Part shown: positions 1-7,822 of the stretch, in pieces
Layout: each line of letters begins with the position of its first letter
Position numbering within the stretch: the stretch's first letter is position 1
Origin: Gammaproteobacteria bacterium
GTDB taxonomy: Bacteria; Pseudomonadota; Gammaproteobacteria; GCA-002705445; GCA-002716945
Assembly: GCA_018670435.1 (NCBI GenBank)
Contig: JABHRC010000019.1
Location: forward strand, 1 to 37,525
Length of the DNA: 37,525 bases
Reading direction: 5' to 3'
Made by a program: the position numbers and the translations under genes
Notes under the pieces: model-generated
What the model was told of the DNA's origin: nothing
The model's input: the letters and a program-made list of their open reading frames with translations, nothing else
The model's database searches: none

Positions 1-22
1 ATGTTTTCTTTCTTGTGTAGAT

Positions 23-28
23 TATACT
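23..28 (+). promoter_or_regulatory. Possible -10 of tRNA-Arg promoter
   Basis: TATACT lies 29 bases before the first base of the tRNA. A matching -35 would fall at or beyond the window edge, so only half of the element can be judged. The 57 bases before the tRNA contain no coding signal. Confidence 0.3.
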
Positions 29-57
29 AAAAGAAATAATAAATTCATCATAAATTT

Positions 58-131
58 GCGTCTGTAGCTCAGTTGGATAGAGCATTAGCTTCCGAAGCTA
101 AAGGTCAGAAGTTCGAATCTTCTCAGGCGCT
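58..131 (+). tRNA. tRNA-Arg, anticodon CCG
   Basis: A full cloverleaf can be folded by eye. The acceptor stem is GCGTCTG (58-64) with CAGGCGC (124-130), with one G-T pair. The D stem is GCTC/GAGC (67-70/80-83). The anticodon stem is TTAGC/GCTAA with loop TTCCGAA, so the anticodon at 92-94 is CCG and reads the Arg codon CGG. The T stem is AGAAG/CTTCT around TTCGAAT. Layout and anticodon match gammaproteobacterial tRNA-Arg(CCG). CCA is not encoded directly after the acceptor stem: base 131 would be an unusual U discriminator and is followed by AACCA. The last bases overlap the stop codon of convergent folD, which ends at 130. Confidence 0.95.
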
Positions 132-978
132 AACCAATTCTCTCAGCTGCAATTATTGTATTCTCGATTAAAGCACAAACTGTCATAGGCCCAACACCAC
201 CAGGAACAGGTGTTATAGCCGAAGCTTTTTGTGATGCAGAGTCAAAATCAACATCTCCACATAATTTTCCATCTATATTATGAATACCTACATCAATAAC
301 TATTGAACCTTTCGGTATCTGGTCTCCATTAATAAATTTGGGTATGCCCACAGCAACTATTATGACATCAGCATCAGCAAGTTTAGAGTTAAGATCTTTT
401 GTACGAGAATGGCACATTGTTACAGTAGCATTTTGCTGTAAACATAAAATTGCAACTGGTTTACCTACAATATTTGATCTACCCACAACTGTTACATTCT
501 TACCACTTAAATCTGTACCCGTAGATGCTAGCATCTGCATAATCCCTTTAGGAGTGCATGACACTAATGTTTCCTCGCCTAAAAATAGTTTACCAACATT
601 CGTTGGAGTAAAGCCATCAACATCTTTTGATGGATCGATTCTATTTAGAACCTTTGTGACAGAGATATGATCAGGTAGTGGTAATTGAACTATAACTCCA
701 TGAATGCTTTTATCACTATTAATATTATCAATCTGACTTAGAATTTCTTTTTCAGTAACATTGGCTTCAAATCTCATAATATTAGATTCTATACCTGCTT
801 TTACTGCAAACTTTTCTTTCTGTGCGACATAGCTAGCTGATGCCTTCATGTCACCTACCAACATAACTATTAATTTAGGTTTAATATTCTTCTTATTAAG
901 CTCCAAAACTTTGTTTTTCAGATCAGTTGTTAATATTGTTTCTGCAACTTCTCTACCGCTTATAACTTTAGCACTCAT
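130..978 (-). CDS. folD: Bifunctional methylene-THF dehydrogenase / methenyl-THF cyclohydrolase FolD
   Basis: Interconverts 5,10-methylene-, 5,10-methenyl- and 10-formyl-tetrahydrofolate in the cytosol with NADP+. The 282-residue length is normal for FolD. Visible signatures are the catalytic-lysine segment SYVAQKEK (about 49-56), the folate-pocket QLPLP (about 98-102), the NADP-binding GRSNIVGKPVA (about 166-176) and the C-terminal TPVPGGVGPMT. The ATG at 978 follows a good AGGAG ribosome site. It lies 18 bases downstream of dsbA on the same strand, so it is probably read from the cytochrome c4–dsbA transcript. Its TAG stop (130-132) overlaps the 3' end of the convergent tRNA-Arg. Together with folA and thyA elsewhere in the window it supplies C1 units for dTMP and purines. 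Confidence 0.97.
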   Translation of the reverse strand: MSAKVISGREVAETILTTDLKNKVLELNKKNIKPKLIVMLVGDMKASASYVAQKEKFAVKAGIESNIMRFEANVTEKEILSQIDNINSDKSIHGVIVQLPLPDHISVTKVLNRIDPSKDVDGFTPTNVGKLFLGEETLVSCTPKGIMQMLASTGTDLSGKNVTVVGRSNIVGKPVAILCLQQNATVTMCHSRTKDLNSKLADADVIIVAVGIPKFINGDQIPKGSIVIDVGIHNIDGKLCGDVDFDSASQKASAITPVPGGVGPMTVCALIENTIIAAERIG

Positions 979-996
979 TTTTTATCTCCTATCAGA

Positions 997-1611
997 TCAA
1001 TTTAACCTTTCTTTGTCTATTAATAATTGCACAACATCATATAATTCTTGATATGAGTCCACATGTGAACCACTAGTTTTATATTTACCATTTATAATTA
1101 ATGCAGGGACAGATTTTATCTGGTACTGATTAGCTAGTCTGGATGCTTTTTTAATACGAATTTCAGTTCCAAAAGAATTTAAAATACTTAGAAACTTATC
1201 AGCATCATAACCTTCTGTTTTTATAAAATCAGCTAACTTTTCTTGTGTATCTAATCTATTGCCATTTACATGTATCTCGGCAAATACCTTTTCATGCAAA
1301 TTATCATCTAACTTCATTTGTTGCAGAGTGTAATAAACTTTGGCATGAAGTTCCCAAGAATCTCTGAGTGCAACTGGTATCTTAACTAAAATCGTATCTT
1401 TATCTAAATTAGACTCTATATCATTTATTGTAGGCTCCATGCTGTAACAATGTGGGCAACCGTACCAAAAAAACTCATATATAACTATTTTGTCACTTTC
1501 GGTTTGTGCCTGATTTGATATTTGAGTATATTTATGTAGTGAATCGGACGATATAGCTATATTACTAATGGACAATGCTAAAGCTATCGGTATAAATGAT
1601 AAAATTCGCAT
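997..1611 (-). CDS. dsbA: Periplasmic thiol:disulfide oxidoreductase DsbA
   Basis: Introduces disulfide bonds into exported proteins. The 204-residue product has an N-terminal hydrophobic signal peptide (about residues 1-21), a thioredoxin-fold active site C52-P-H-C55 in the segment WYGCPHCYS (CPHC is the DsbA-type dipeptide) and a cis-proline segment SVPALI in the C-terminal part. The start codon overlaps the stop of the upstream cytochrome c4 gene by one base (TAATG), which implies translational coupling. Pairing of dsbA with a c4-type cytochrome and polA matches the gene order I know from Pseudomonas, which supports orthology. No odd features. Confidence 0.95.
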   Translation of the reverse strand: MRILSFIPIALALSISNIAISSDSLHKYTQISNQAQTESDKIVIYEFFWYGCPHCYSMEPTINDIESNLDKDTILVKIPVALRDSWELHAKVYYTLQQMKLDDNLHEKVFAEIHVNGNRLDTQEKLADFIKTEGYDADKFLSILNSFGTEIRIKKASRLANQYQIKSVPALIINGKYKTSGSHVDSYQELYDVVQLLIDKERLN

Positions 1612-2225
1612 TAATGTAATCCTTGAATATACTGCGAGACCGCCTTCATTTCTTCGTCAGTCATACGATGAACAATGTTTCTCATCATTTTATTTGAATC
1701 ATTTGATCGAATACTCGCTTGAAAATTTTTAAGTTGTGAATATATATATTCAGCATGTTGTCCTGATACAACAGGTATCCCTGCCGGGCTGTTTCCATCT
1801 CCATTTGGACCATGGCATGCTATACAGGCTTGTATTTTGTATTCCATATTGCCACCTCTATAAATATTTTGGCCTAATTTAAAGGATTTATCCTCGGTTA
1901 TGCCTATAGACTTAACAAGGGATGCATAATAAGCAGAAAGGTCATCAATATCCTCATTAGAAAGTGTCATGGATATTCCGTACATAACGGCATTATTTCT
2001 TTGGCCGTCCATACCTTTTTTAAATTCATGTAATTGTGATGATAAGTATGATTCATGTTGTCCTGCTAATTTTGGCCATATAGGACTAACGCTAACACCT
2101 AATTCTCCGTGGCAAGCTACACATGTTACGCTTTTTTCTTTACCTTTGGCTATATCTCCTGCATGAATATTAGCTGAAAATATGATTAAAAAAGATATTT
2201 TGATATATATTGATAATTTATTCAT
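1611..2225 (-). CDS. Periplasmic dihaem cytochrome c4
   Basis: Electron carrier between the bc1 complex and terminal oxidases. The 204-residue protein has a signal peptide ending near residue 22 (cleavage after an H-A motif) and two c-type haem sites, C35-V-A-C38-H39 and C134-I-A-C137-H138, one in each half of an internally duplicated fold. Met residues suitable as distal ligands follow each site (for example M81/M86 and the NKMMRN segment). Length and spacing are typical of c4. It is first in a c4–dsbA–folD run and has its own promoter candidate 13 bases upstream. The predicted 5' leader is very short, and only a weak GTGAG precedes the ATG. Confidence 0.93.
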   Translation of the reverse strand: MNKLSIYIKISFLIIFSANIHAGDIAKGKEKSVTCVACHGELGVSVSPIWPKLAGQHESYLSSQLHEFKKGMDGQRNNAVMYGISMTLSNEDIDDLSAYYASLVKSIGITEDKSFKLGQNIYRGGNMEYKIQACIACHGPNGDGNSPAGIPVVSGQHAEYIYSQLKNFQASIRSNDSNKMMRNIVHRMTDEEMKAVSQYIQGLH

Positions 2226-2237
2226 AACTCACGAAAC

Positions 2238-2265
2238 ATTATATAGCATCATAATGATACTTCAA
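2238..2265 (-). promoter_or_regulatory. Promoter for cytochrome c4–dsbA–folD with internal dyad
   Basis: On the minus strand, TTGAAG (-35, 2265-2260), a 16-base spacer and a perfect TATAAT (-10, 2243-2238) precede cytochrome c4. The spacer contains a perfect 5-bp dyad, ATCAT-A-ATGAT (2248-2258), which could be an operator. Predicted transcription would start only about 5-6 bases before the ATG, giving a nearly leaderless message. Confidence 0.55.
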
Positions 2266-2281
2266 ATGCTCTCTTAGTAAT

Positions 2282-4978
2282 TTAATGTGCTTTATCCCAA
2301 TTATCTCCAATACCTATATCCACAATAAGCGGTACATCCAAGCTATAACAACTAGACATCAACTCAGTGATTTTCAAATTTGCCTCATCAACAAAATCTT
2401 CATGCACTTCAAATACTAATTCATCATGTACCTGCATGATCATTTGAATAGGGTAGCTTGTATTATTAATCCATTTATCAATATTTATCATAGCAATTTT
2501 TAGTATATCTGCTGCAGTACCTTGAATTGGTGCATTTATAGCAGTTCTCTCTGCAGCGCTTCTAATCTGAAAATTATTATGGGTGATATTTGGAATATAA
2601 ACTCTTCTGCCAAGTAATGTAGAAACATAACCAATTTTCTTTGTTTCAATTTTTGTTCTTTCCATAAAATCTTTTATCCCATTATATTTTATAAAATATT
2701 TTTCTATATAGTCTTTAGCAGAACCTTTATCTATCTTAAGTTGTTTACTTAAACCATATGATGAGATTCCATAGATTAGACCAAAATTAATAGCTTTAGC
2801 TGCTCTCCTCTGTTCCTCGTTTGGGTTATCTTTTAATGAAAATACTTGTATAGCAGTCGATGAATGAACATCTTCACCATTTAAAAAACTATTAAGTAGA
2901 TTTTTATCTTGAGATAAGTGAGCCATAACTCTCAGCTCTATCTGTGAGTAATCTGCTGAGATTATTTTATAACCTTTCTTTGCAATAAACGTCTTTCTAA
3001 TATTTTTCCCATCATTAGTCTTGATTGGGATATTTTGTAAATTTGGATTTGAAGATGATAACCTTCCCGTGATAGTGATTGTTTGATTATATGATGTATG
3101 CAGTCTCATCGTATTCTTATTAACCTGCTTGCCTAACTTATCTGTATAAGTATTTTTTAATTTCATTAAGTTTCTAAATTGTAAAATTAACTTAGGTAAT
3201 TCATGAATGAGTGATAACTCCTCCATGACTTCTTCGTTTGTTGAAGGTTGTCCCTTAGGTGTCTTTTTAAGAACTGGCAAGTTTAGGTCATTATAAAATA
3301 TCTCCTGTATTTGTTTAGGTGAGCTAATATTAAATTCTTTATTAGCATATTTATAAACATTTTTTTCAATATCTTTTATTCTACTCTCAAGATCTTTACT
3401 TTGACTCTCTAAACTTTTAGAGTCAATCATAACTCCATTCTGCTCAATATTAGCAATAACTTTAACAAGTGGTAATTCTATTTTATGATATAGATTAGAC
3501 TGCTCTTCATGAGTAGTTAATTTATTTGATAAATAATTATATAACCTAAAAGTTAAATCTGAATCTTCGCAAGCATAAGCAACTGCCTTTTTAATACCTA
3601 CCTCAGAAAAACTTTTTTGTTTTACACCAGATCCCACCACTTCTTTATATTTGATAGTTACATGATCCAAATAACGATCAGCTAAACTATCAAGATCATG
3701 TTTTCTAGAAGAGTTATAGATATAAGAGAGAATCATTGTATCTTCGATCTGGCAACTAAATGTTATATTATATTTATATAAGACATTCATATCATATTTT
3801 AAATTTTGACCTATGACTCTTATATTTTTGTTAGAAAAAAGTTCTCTAAGATAATTATAAATTTTTTCTTTTTCCATCTTTATATTACCACCAGCATCTT
3901 CATGATTTATTGGTATATAAAATGCTTGTCGTTCAGAATAAGAAAAAGATATACCAACTAGATCTGCCTGCATTGCATCAAGGGATGTAGTTTCAGTATC
4001 AAACGCAAATACTTTATGTTTTTTTAAATTTGATATTAATTCAATAAATTCCTCTTCATTATCTATAAGCTTATATGAAGATTTTTTATTTACTTTTTTT
4101 TGGACTTCTTCGATTGAGAAATAGTCCATAATATTTTTAAGCTCATACTTTAATGCAATTTCAGATAGCTTACTTTCATCTCTTTTATCAATAACATAAG
4201 TGTCTAGATCCAATTTTACATCCACATCTGTTTTTAATTTGATTAGTTTTTTAGCCAGCTTGATTGTTTCGGATGATTTTCCTATGTTCTCTTGAACTTT
4301 CCCTTTAAGAGCATCTATATTTTCAATAATTCCATCTAAAGAACCATATTTTTCTAATAGTCTCATGGCTGTTTTTGGGCCAATTTTATCAACACCTGGT
4401 ATATTGTCAGATGTATCTCCCACTAATACTAAATAATCAAAAATTTTATCAGGGTGTACTCCGAATTTTTCTATAACACCTTTAATATCTAATCTTTTTT
4501 CATCCATGCTATTAATCAAAATAACATTATCATTTACTAATTGAGCTAAATCTTTATCTCCCGAAGAAATAATTACTTTGATATTTTTTCCATAATTTGG
4601 AGTAGCTAAGGTTGCTATAACATCATCTGCTTCGACATTAGGAATTTGAAGTACTTTAATACCTAAGCTTTCAATAAAATTTATAATTGGAATAACTTGT
4701 TCAGATAACTCTATAGGCATAGATGATCTATTTGCCTTATAGTCTTTATAGACTTTATGTCGGAAGTTCTTGCCCTTGGCATCAAATATTACACATAAAT
4801 ATTTAGGATTATGCAGTCTAATTAACTTAGAAAGCATATTAGTAACTCCATAAATAGCTCCGGTATGATCACCTTTAGCATTTTTAAGGTGTGGTAAAGC
4901 ATAAAAAGCTCTATATAGATACGATGAACCATCAACTAATATGAAATTATTTACATTTTTATCAACCAAAATACCCAA
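2282..4978 (-). CDS. polA: DNA polymerase I
   Basis: Repair and Okazaki-fragment-processing polymerase, 898 residues, full length. The N-terminal 5' nuclease spans about 1-290 (acidic segments around EADD 116-119 and GDTSDN 187-192). The 3'-5' proofreading domain looks active: D327 and E329 in FDTETTSLD, D396 in LKYDMN, and YACEDSD (468-474) match the catalytic set of the E. coli enzyme. Polymerase motifs A (ADYSQIELR, D676), B (KAINFGLIYG, about 728-737) and C (VHDE, 850-853) are intact. The start is not ATG: the frame opens after a TGA (4999-4997), and the first usable codon is TTG at 4978; a second TTG lies three codons on. An AGG lies just upstream. It is divergent from the homoserine kinase. 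Confidence 0.97.
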   Translation of the reverse strand: MGILVDKNVNNFILVDGSSYLYRAFYALPHLKNAKGDHTGAIYGVTNMLSKLIRLHNPKYLCVIFDAKGKNFRHKVYKDYKANRSSMPIELSEQVIPIINFIESLGIKVLQIPNVEADDVIATLATPNYGKNIKVIISSGDKDLAQLVNDNVILINSMDEKRLDIKGVIEKFGVHPDKIFDYLVLVGDTSDNIPGVDKIGPKTAMRLLEKYGSLDGIIENIDALKGKVQENIGKSSETIKLAKKLIKLKTDVDVKLDLDTYVIDKRDESKLSEIALKYELKNIMDYFSIEEVQKKVNKKSSYKLIDNEEEFIELISNLKKHKVFAFDTETTSLDAMQADLVGISFSYSERQAFYIPINHEDAGGNIKMEKEKIYNYLRELFSNKNIRVIGQNLKYDMNVLYKYNITFSCQIEDTMILSYIYNSSRKHDLDSLADRYLDHVTIKYKEVVGSGVKQKSFSEVGIKKAVAYACEDSDLTFRLYNYLSNKLTTHEEQSNLYHKIELPLVKVIANIEQNGVMIDSKSLESQSKDLESRIKDIEKNVYKYANKEFNISSPKQIQEIFYNDLNLPVLKKTPKGQPSTNEEVMEELSLIHELPKLILQFRNLMKLKNTYTDKLGKQVNKNTMRLHTSYNQTITITGRLSSSNPNLQNIPIKTNDGKNIRKTFIAKKGYKIISADYSQIELRVMAHLSQDKNLLNSFLNGEDVHSSTAIQVFSLKDNPNEEQRRAAKAINFGLIYGISSYGLSKQLKIDKGSAKDYIEKYFIKYNGIKDFMERTKIETKKIGYVSTLLGRRVYIPNITHNNFQIRSAAERTAINAPIQGTAADILKIAMINIDKWINNTSYPIQMIMQVHDELVFEVHEDFVDEANLKITELMSSCYSLDVPLIVDIGIGDNWDKAH

Positions 4979-5004
4979 ACCTATGTTAAGTTTATTTCAT
5001 TCAA

Positions 5005-5016
5005 AAGTTATAACTT
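5005..5016. promoter_or_regulatory. Palindromic, possibly bidirectional -10 between polA and thrB
   Basis: AAGTTATAACTT is a perfect 12-bp palindrome in the 56-base gap between divergent polA and thrB. It offers TATAAC on the plus strand (5009-5014) and TATAAC on the minus strand (5012-5007), each a reasonable distance from its gene. No convincing -35 hexamer is visible on either side. It could equally be an operator. Confidence 0.35.
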
Positions 5017-5034
5017 AAAAAATTTAAAATAGCT

Positions 5035-5970
5035 ATGTCTGTATATACTAAAATTACTGAAGAAGAGCTTTCTAGACACCTATTGAGATATTCACTAGGA
5101 AAAGCAGTTAGTCTTACCGGTATCTCTGACGGAATTGAAAATACCAATTATCTTCTAAAAACTGATCAAAATGAGTATATATTCACAATTTTTGAAAATA
5201 TAAAAAAAGATGATGTGGGCCAATATCTAGATTTCATGAATCATTTGAGCGGCAAGGGGTTATTATGCCCGAATGTCTTAAAATCTAATAATGGAGAATT
5301 ATTTGTAATCATAAACAATAAACCATCCGCAATTATTCAGAAACTTGATGGTAAATCTCAAGTGGATACAGATCTGAACAGTTGTGAATCCATTGGAAAC
5401 CTACTTGCAGAATTTCATATTTTTGGCTCAGACTTTAAAAAAGAAATAAAAAGTTCAAGAGATATTAAGTGGTGTATCAAATCGCATGAGAAACTAATTA
5501 ATGTCATAGAAGAGAAACAATCAAAACTAATTTTAGAAGCTATAGATATTCAAAAAGAACTATTAACTCAAAATTTACCTATCGGAACAATACATGCAGA
5601 CCTATTTAGAGATAATGTATTATTCAAGGGTAATAGTATTTCCGGAATGATTGACTTTTATTACTCTTGTCGAGGATTTTTAGTTTATGATTTAGCTGTA
5701 GTTATTAATGATTGGTGTACTTCTAAAAATGGTATGATTGTGACTGAAAAATATAATAGGCTAACCTCTTCTTATATAAAAAGAAGAGATATCGTAGAGT
5801 CAGAAAAAAAATATTGGCGCCATGCCTTAGTATCTGCGGCTTTAAGATTCTATCTATCTAGACTATTAGATTTACATTTTCCTAAAATTGGTGAAATGAC
5901 ACATATTAAAGACCCTTTAATATTTGAGAATATACTTAAAGATAGAATAAATACATCATATCAGATCTGA
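5035..5970 (+). CDS. thrB: Homoserine kinase, type II (APH-like fold)
   Basis: Phosphorylates L-homoserine with ATP in threonine synthesis. This is the aminoglycoside-phosphotransferase-like ThrB found in Pseudomonas, not the GHMP-family enzyme of E. coli. The 311 residues match the family's length. Visible features are the N-terminal SVYTKITEEELSRHL segment and the substrate/ATP lobe GISDGIENTNYLL (about 29-41). The catalytic loop is HADLFRDN (187-194), and the metal-binding segment is IDFYY (206-210). It sits divergent to polA as in pseudomonads. Its stop is two bases before the TRAP small-subunit start, so kinase and transporter genes are probably co-transcribed. Confidence 0.92.
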   Translation: MSVYTKITEEELSRHLLRYSLGKAVSLTGISDGIENTNYLLKTDQNEYIFTIFENIKKDDVGQYLDFMNHLSGKGLLCPNVLKSNNGELFVIINNKPSAIIQKLDGKSQVDTDLNSCESIGNLLAEFHIFGSDFKKEIKSSRDIKWCIKSHEKLINVIEEKQSKLILEAIDIQKELLTQNLPIGTIHADLFRDNVLFKGNSISGMIDFYYSCRGFLVYDLAVVINDWCTSKNGMIVTEKYNRLTSSYIKRRDIVESEKKYWRHALVSAALRFYLSRLLDLHFPKIGEMTHIKDPLIFENILKDRINTSYQI

Positions 5971-5972
5971 GC

Positions 5973-6467
5973 ATGTTCAATTTTGATAAAATGATTGATA
6001 GTTTTACAGAAATAATTAGTGATCTTCTAATGTTACTTCTTCTCGCCATGATTATGATGATTTTTATAAGCGTGATATGCAGATTCTTTTTTAATGTAAA
6101 TTTTGTAGCCCTTCAAGAATTAATCATGTACTTTCATGCAACCATTTTTATGCTTGGAATAAGTTATGCATTGAAAAAAGATGCTCATGTAAAAATTGAT
6201 GTTATATACAATATTCTTCCAAAAAAAATAAAAATCTATATGTCCATGGCAAGTATATTATTATTTATATTACCGACGGCTATTTTTCTCATATACATCA
6301 GTATAGGCATGACTATACAATCATGGTCTATTTTTGAAGGGTCGAGTGAAGCTGGTGGCTTAAATTTGGTATTTATCTTAAAAACAATTATTCCGCTAAC
6401 AGGAATATTAATACTACTTCAGTCAATGTCACAACTATTAAAAATACTAAAGAGCATGGAAAGATGA
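5973..6467 (+). CDS. dctQ: TRAP transporter small membrane subunit (DctQ type)
   Basis: The four-helix small subunit of a tripartite ATP-independent periplasmic transporter, which bridges to the large permease subunit. At 164 residues it has four hydrophobic segments (roughly 14-37, 45-63, 86-108, 132-155). It carries the family motif of a helix ending in YALKKDAHVKIDV. It starts two bases after the thrB stop and overlaps the large-subunit gene by four bases (ATGA), so the two membrane subunits are translationally coupled. Its binding-protein partner is on the opposite strand after dctM. Substrate cannot be read from this subunit. Confidence 0.9.
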   Translation: MFNFDKMIDSFTEIISDLLMLLLLAMIMMIFISVICRFFFNVNFVALQELIMYFHATIFMLGISYALKKDAHVKIDVIYNILPKKIKIYMSMASILLFILPTAIFLIYISIGMTIQSWSIFEGSSEAGGLNLVFILKTIIPLTGILILLQSMSQLLKILKSMER

Positions 6468-7822
6468 GTATCGAAACATTTGCAATATTATTTGTTTTAT
6501 TTACATTCTTAGTACTACTTTCAGGAATTCCAGTTGCGTTTGTTCTATCGAGTAGTGCTCTGTTATTCTCATTAATTGGATTTTTTATAGGATTATTTGA
6601 TTATTCATTCTTACTAGCAATACCAAATAGAATTTTTGGGATAATGACAAACCAAAACTTACTAGCAGTACCATTATTTATATTTATGGGGTTAGTTTTG
6701 CAAAAAACTAAAATTGCTGAAGAGTTATTAATTGCAATGAATTCATTATATAAAAATACTAATGGTGGATTTGCTATATCGGTTGTAATTGTGGGTAGTT
6801 TAATGGGCGCTAGTACTGGTATTGTTGGTGCGACAGTTGTTACCCTAGGATTACTATCTCTTCCTATTATGATTAAAAACAACTATCCAAAAGATTTAGC
6901 TTGTGGCGTTATTTGTGCATCTGGGACACTGGGGCAAATTATTCCACCATCGTTAGTTTTAATATTGCTAGCAGACGTATTATCCTCAGCATATCAACAA
7001 GCGCAATTAAATGCGGGGATATTTACACCAGAAACTGTAACTATTTCTGATTTATTCGCTGGCGCTATAATACCAGGATTATTATTACCAATAATATTTA
7101 TATTTTATATAAAGTTTTTAAAAATTAAGAATGCAGATCCAAATCCAAATATTAAAAAAAATGATATAAAATTTATTTCATCATTCTTCCCTCCAATATT
7201 ATTGATATTTATTGTATTGGGGTCAATTATTTTAGGAGTTGCAACACCATCAGAGGCATCATCGCTTGGAGCAGTTGGTTCTTTATTAATAGCATTTAAT
7301 AAAAGCAAGCTATCTTTCAATATTATTAAAGAAACCTCAAAAGAAACAATTAAGTTAACTAGTATGGTTTTTTTAATACTTATAGGTGCAACTTTTTTCT
7401 CGCTGGTCTTCAGAGGGCTAGAAGGTGAAGAGTTGATTCATAGCTTACTATCGCATGGGCCAGAAAATAAATATATTTCTCTTCTAATAACTTTAAGTAT
7501 AATGTTTTTTTTAGGGTTTATTTTAGATTTTATTGAAATTATATTTATAATAATTCCTTTGTTTGGACCAGTTTTATTCTCATTTGGGTTTGACCCAATT
7601 TGGATTGGGATCTTGATAGCTATGGTATTACAAACATCTTTCCTTACTCCACCCTTTGGTTTCTCATTGTTTTATCTTAGAGGCGTAGCTCCAAAAGAAA
7701 TACAAACTATGGATATATATAAAGGCGTTCTTCCATTTATATTAATACAAATTATCGCAATCGGACTAGTGTTTCTGTTTCCTGAAATTGCATTGATCCT
7801 TCCAGATTTACTTGCAAAGTAG
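6464..7822 (+). CDS. dctM: TRAP transporter large permease subunit (DctM type)
   Basis: A 452-residue polytopic membrane protein with about 12 hydrophobic stretches that forms the ion-coupled transport channel. Family signatures include GASTGIVGATVVTLG (about 116-130) and SGTLGQIIPPSLVLILLADV (about 153-172). The glycine/proline-rich LTPPFGFSLFYLRG lies in the last third. The wording of these motifs fits the branch annotated as mannitol/chloroaromatic or 2-oxo-acid type TRAP systems. That branch label does not fix the substrate. The TAG stop abuts, with no spacer, the TAG of the convergent binding-protein gene (palindrome TAGCTA at 7820-7825). Confidence 0.93.
   Translation: MSIETFAILFVLFTFLVLLSGIPVAFVLSSSALLFSLIGFFIGLFDYSFLLAIPNRIFGIMTNQNLLAVPLFIFMGLVLQKTKIAEELLIAMNSLYKNTNGGFAISVVIVGSLMGASTGIVGATVVTLGLLSLPIMIKNNYPKDLACGVICASGTLGQIIPPSLVLILLADVLSSAYQQAQLNAGIFTPETVTISDLFAGAIIPGLLLPIIFIFYIKFLKIKNADPNPNIKKNDIKFISSFFPPILLIFIVLGSIILGVATPSEASSLGAVGSLLIAFNKSKLSFNIIKETSKETIKLTSMVFLILIGATFFSLVFRGLEGEELIHSLLSHGPENKYISLLITLSIMFFLGFILDFIEIIFIIIPLFGPVLFSFGFDPIWIGILIAMVLQTSFLTPPFGFSLFYLRGVAPKEIQTMDIYKGVLPFILIQIIAIGLVFLFPEIALILPDLLAK

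Noticed and set aside
338-670. Open frame on the plus strand inside folD
   Set aside because: It is antisense to a fully convincing folD, has no ribosome site and gives a composition typical of a shadow frame.
6601-6882. Minus-strand frame inside dctM
   Set aside because: It reads the complement of hydrophobic DctM codons, giving an Ile/Asn/Pro-rich string, and has no start signal.
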